This document shows, in pieces, positions 6,179 to 6,890 of a DNA stretch of 6,890 nt. The stretch is from Methanosarcina sp. (GTDB taxonomy: Archaea > Halobacteriota > Methanosarcinia > Methanosarcinales > Methanosarcinaceae). The translations under genes were made by a program, and so were the position numbers. The notes under the pieces are model-generated. The model had not been told where the DNA came from. It was given only the letters and a program-made list of their open reading frames with translations, and did no database searches. The stretch covers positions 1 to 6,890 of the forward strand of contig PMJC01000241.1 in assembly GCA_003157235.1 (NCBI GenBank), written 5' to 3'. Within the stretch, counting starts at the first letter, position 1; each line of letters opens with the position of its first letter.

Positions 6179-6247
6179 TTAAAAAGTCGCAAGTTTGTCT
6201 AAATATTGCCGCATTATTCGCATTTTATTCAAAAATAGTATGGGCAT
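6179..6247 (-). CDS. Putative 22-residue small protein with strong ribosome binding site
   Basis: ATG at 6247 is preceded by TAGGAGTGATTTCA, close to the full archaeal Shine-Dalgarno GGAGGTGAT at ideal spacing. The encoded peptide is MPILFLNKMRIMRQYLDKLA plus TF: short hydrophobic start, then a basic amphipathic helix. It begins about 40 bases after the stop of the 60-residue gene on the same strand and could be co-transcribed with it. The signal is the ribosome binding site; the peptide itself is not recognised. It could also be the start of a longer gene truncated by mutation. Confidence 0.35.
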   Translation of the reverse strand: MPILFLNKMRIMRQYLDKLATF

Positions 6248-6286
6248 TGAAATCACTCCTACTTATTTTATATTTTAGTGTAATTT

Positions 6287-6469
6287 TCATGGATCTCTAT
6301 GTGTTATAGAAATCTGTGCCAGGCCATGGAATGAATTTACCGGCATAACCTCCTCTATTAATTTCTTACCATAAATATCGTAAACATCCACTACAATTGT
6401 GTCTGCAGTCGGGTTTTGGCTTATAACATTATTTGGGATAGCCAGTCCTATATATTGTTCATCTTTCAT
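6287..6469 (-). CDS. Hypothetical 60-residue protein
   Basis: This small acidic protein starts at ATG 6469, with a run of six G at 6481-6476 (minus strand) six bases upstream as a weak ribosome binding site. A TATA box about 60 bases away supports transcription. The middle, TADTIVVDVYDIYGKKLIEEV (residues 22-42), looks like alternating beta strands with a YDIYGKK turn. There is no signal peptide, membrane helix or cysteine. I do not recognise the family. Two further small frames follow on the same strand. Confidence 0.5.
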   Translation of the reverse strand: MKDEQYIGLAIPNNVISQNPTADTIVVDVYDIYGKKLIEEVMPVNSFHGLAQISITHRDP

Positions 6470-6520
6470 TTAATACCCCCCAATAAAATAAGATATTGGA
6501 ATTAACAGAAGAGTAACACT

Positions 6521-6534
6521 ATATATTTAAAAAT
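6521..6534 (-). promoter_or_regulatory. TATA box for the 60-residue gene
   Basis: The minus strand reads TTTTTAAATATATAGTG, a good TATA match. Transcription would start near 6496, leaving a leader of roughly 27 bases before the ATG at 6469. Confidence 0.45.
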
Positions 6535-6810
6535 ATCTGCGATTTATTATATACTTGATATAGATCTAAAAGTACAACTATTTTTTGTGAATTATTGCAT
6601 ATACATTAAGATCTTAATATTTACTGATTGAATGAGCTGAAATAAGTTTACCCACAACTATCTGCTGAGAAAAAATTTAATAAATTATTTAAGATCGCAT
6701 TAGAATTAAATTGGCGAAATGATTCAAACCTTTTTTAAGAGTTTGATACTAAATATCCAGGGTATAACAGAGACTTGGTTTCATGTAATATTTAAGCACT
6801 ACTAGATGGG
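6535..6810. other. Non-coding AT-rich stretch
   Basis: No gene is supported on either strand. A 14-bp perfect palindrome, ATTAAGATCTTAAT, lies at 6605-6618, and a weak CAAAC/GTTTG hairpin near 6725-6745. Confidence 0.4.
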
Positions 6811-6890
6811 ATGGAAGGAATGAATTTTCTTGGGACTAATTCTTTTCTTTTCATTAGCTTAGATGATCCCGCTGATCTTATATGTCAAAA
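6811..6890 (+). CDS. Possible gene start running off the right edge
   Basis: From ATG 6811 (or in-frame ATG 6820) the plus strand stays open to the end of the window, encoding MEGMNFLGTNSFLFISLDDP and a few more residues. A stop lies in frame just upstream (6793-6795). A TATA-like TAATATTTAAG (6786-6796) is close upstream, and there is no convincing ribosome binding site for 6811. Only 26 codons are visible, so it may be chance. Confidence 0.2.
   Translation, partial: MEGMNFLGTNSFLFISLDDPADLICQ

Noticed and set aside
1..6890. CRISPR array, tRNA or rRNA genes, defence or biosynthetic cluster
   Set aside because: No regularly spaced repeats, no cloverleaf-like or rRNA-like sequence and no cas, restriction or toxin-antitoxin genes were recognised on reading both strands.

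Overview
The window looks like a gene-poor, AT-rich stretch of a methanogenic archaeon, most likely Methanosarcina or a close relative. The evidence is TATA-type promoter boxes upstream of genes, GGAGG/GAGGTG-like ribosome binding sites, oligo-T terminators, a thioredoxin/thioredoxin reductase pair, an HTH plus receiver protein and a MarC-family membrane protein. No rRNA, tRNA or CRISPR array was seen. Genus assignment is inference from gene content and style, not a database result.

Layout from left to right. Positions 1-815 (minus) hold a badly decayed IS256/Mutator-family transposase, cut by the window edge. Positions 816-1462 have no convincing gene. Positions 1463-1975 (minus) encode an unusual protein with a helix-turn-helix in front of a receiver domain that lacks several catalytic residues. 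It is divergent from a 93-residue winged-helix regulator at 2211-2492 (plus), and the shared spacer holds a TATA box for each and a 7-bp dyad. A bidirectional terminator separates that regulator from the convergent thioredoxin operon: trx-like gene 3849-3607, then trxB 3550-2621. Positions 3881-4855 hold no intact gene but contain a decayed unknown coding sequence at 4100-4333, with the frame open back to about 4450. marC lies at 4900-5538 (plus). A second decayed small frame is at 5588-5779. A set of very small minus-strand frames (60, 22 and possibly 61 residues) lies at 6469-5924. The last 400 bases hold at most the beginning of a gene running off the right edge.

Functionally, the clear unit is the thioredoxin system: TrxB should move electrons from NADPH through FAD and CxxC to the small redoxin encoded just upstream. 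MarC is a predicted six-helix inner-membrane protein of poorly settled function (some archaeal members transport small neutral amino acids). The two regulators face each other and may be cross-regulated, but this is inference. The rest is dominated by gene fossils. I found no clear new multi-gene system; the most distinctive items are the degenerate receiver protein, the decayed unknown family at 4100-4450 and the small-ORF cluster at 5924-6469.
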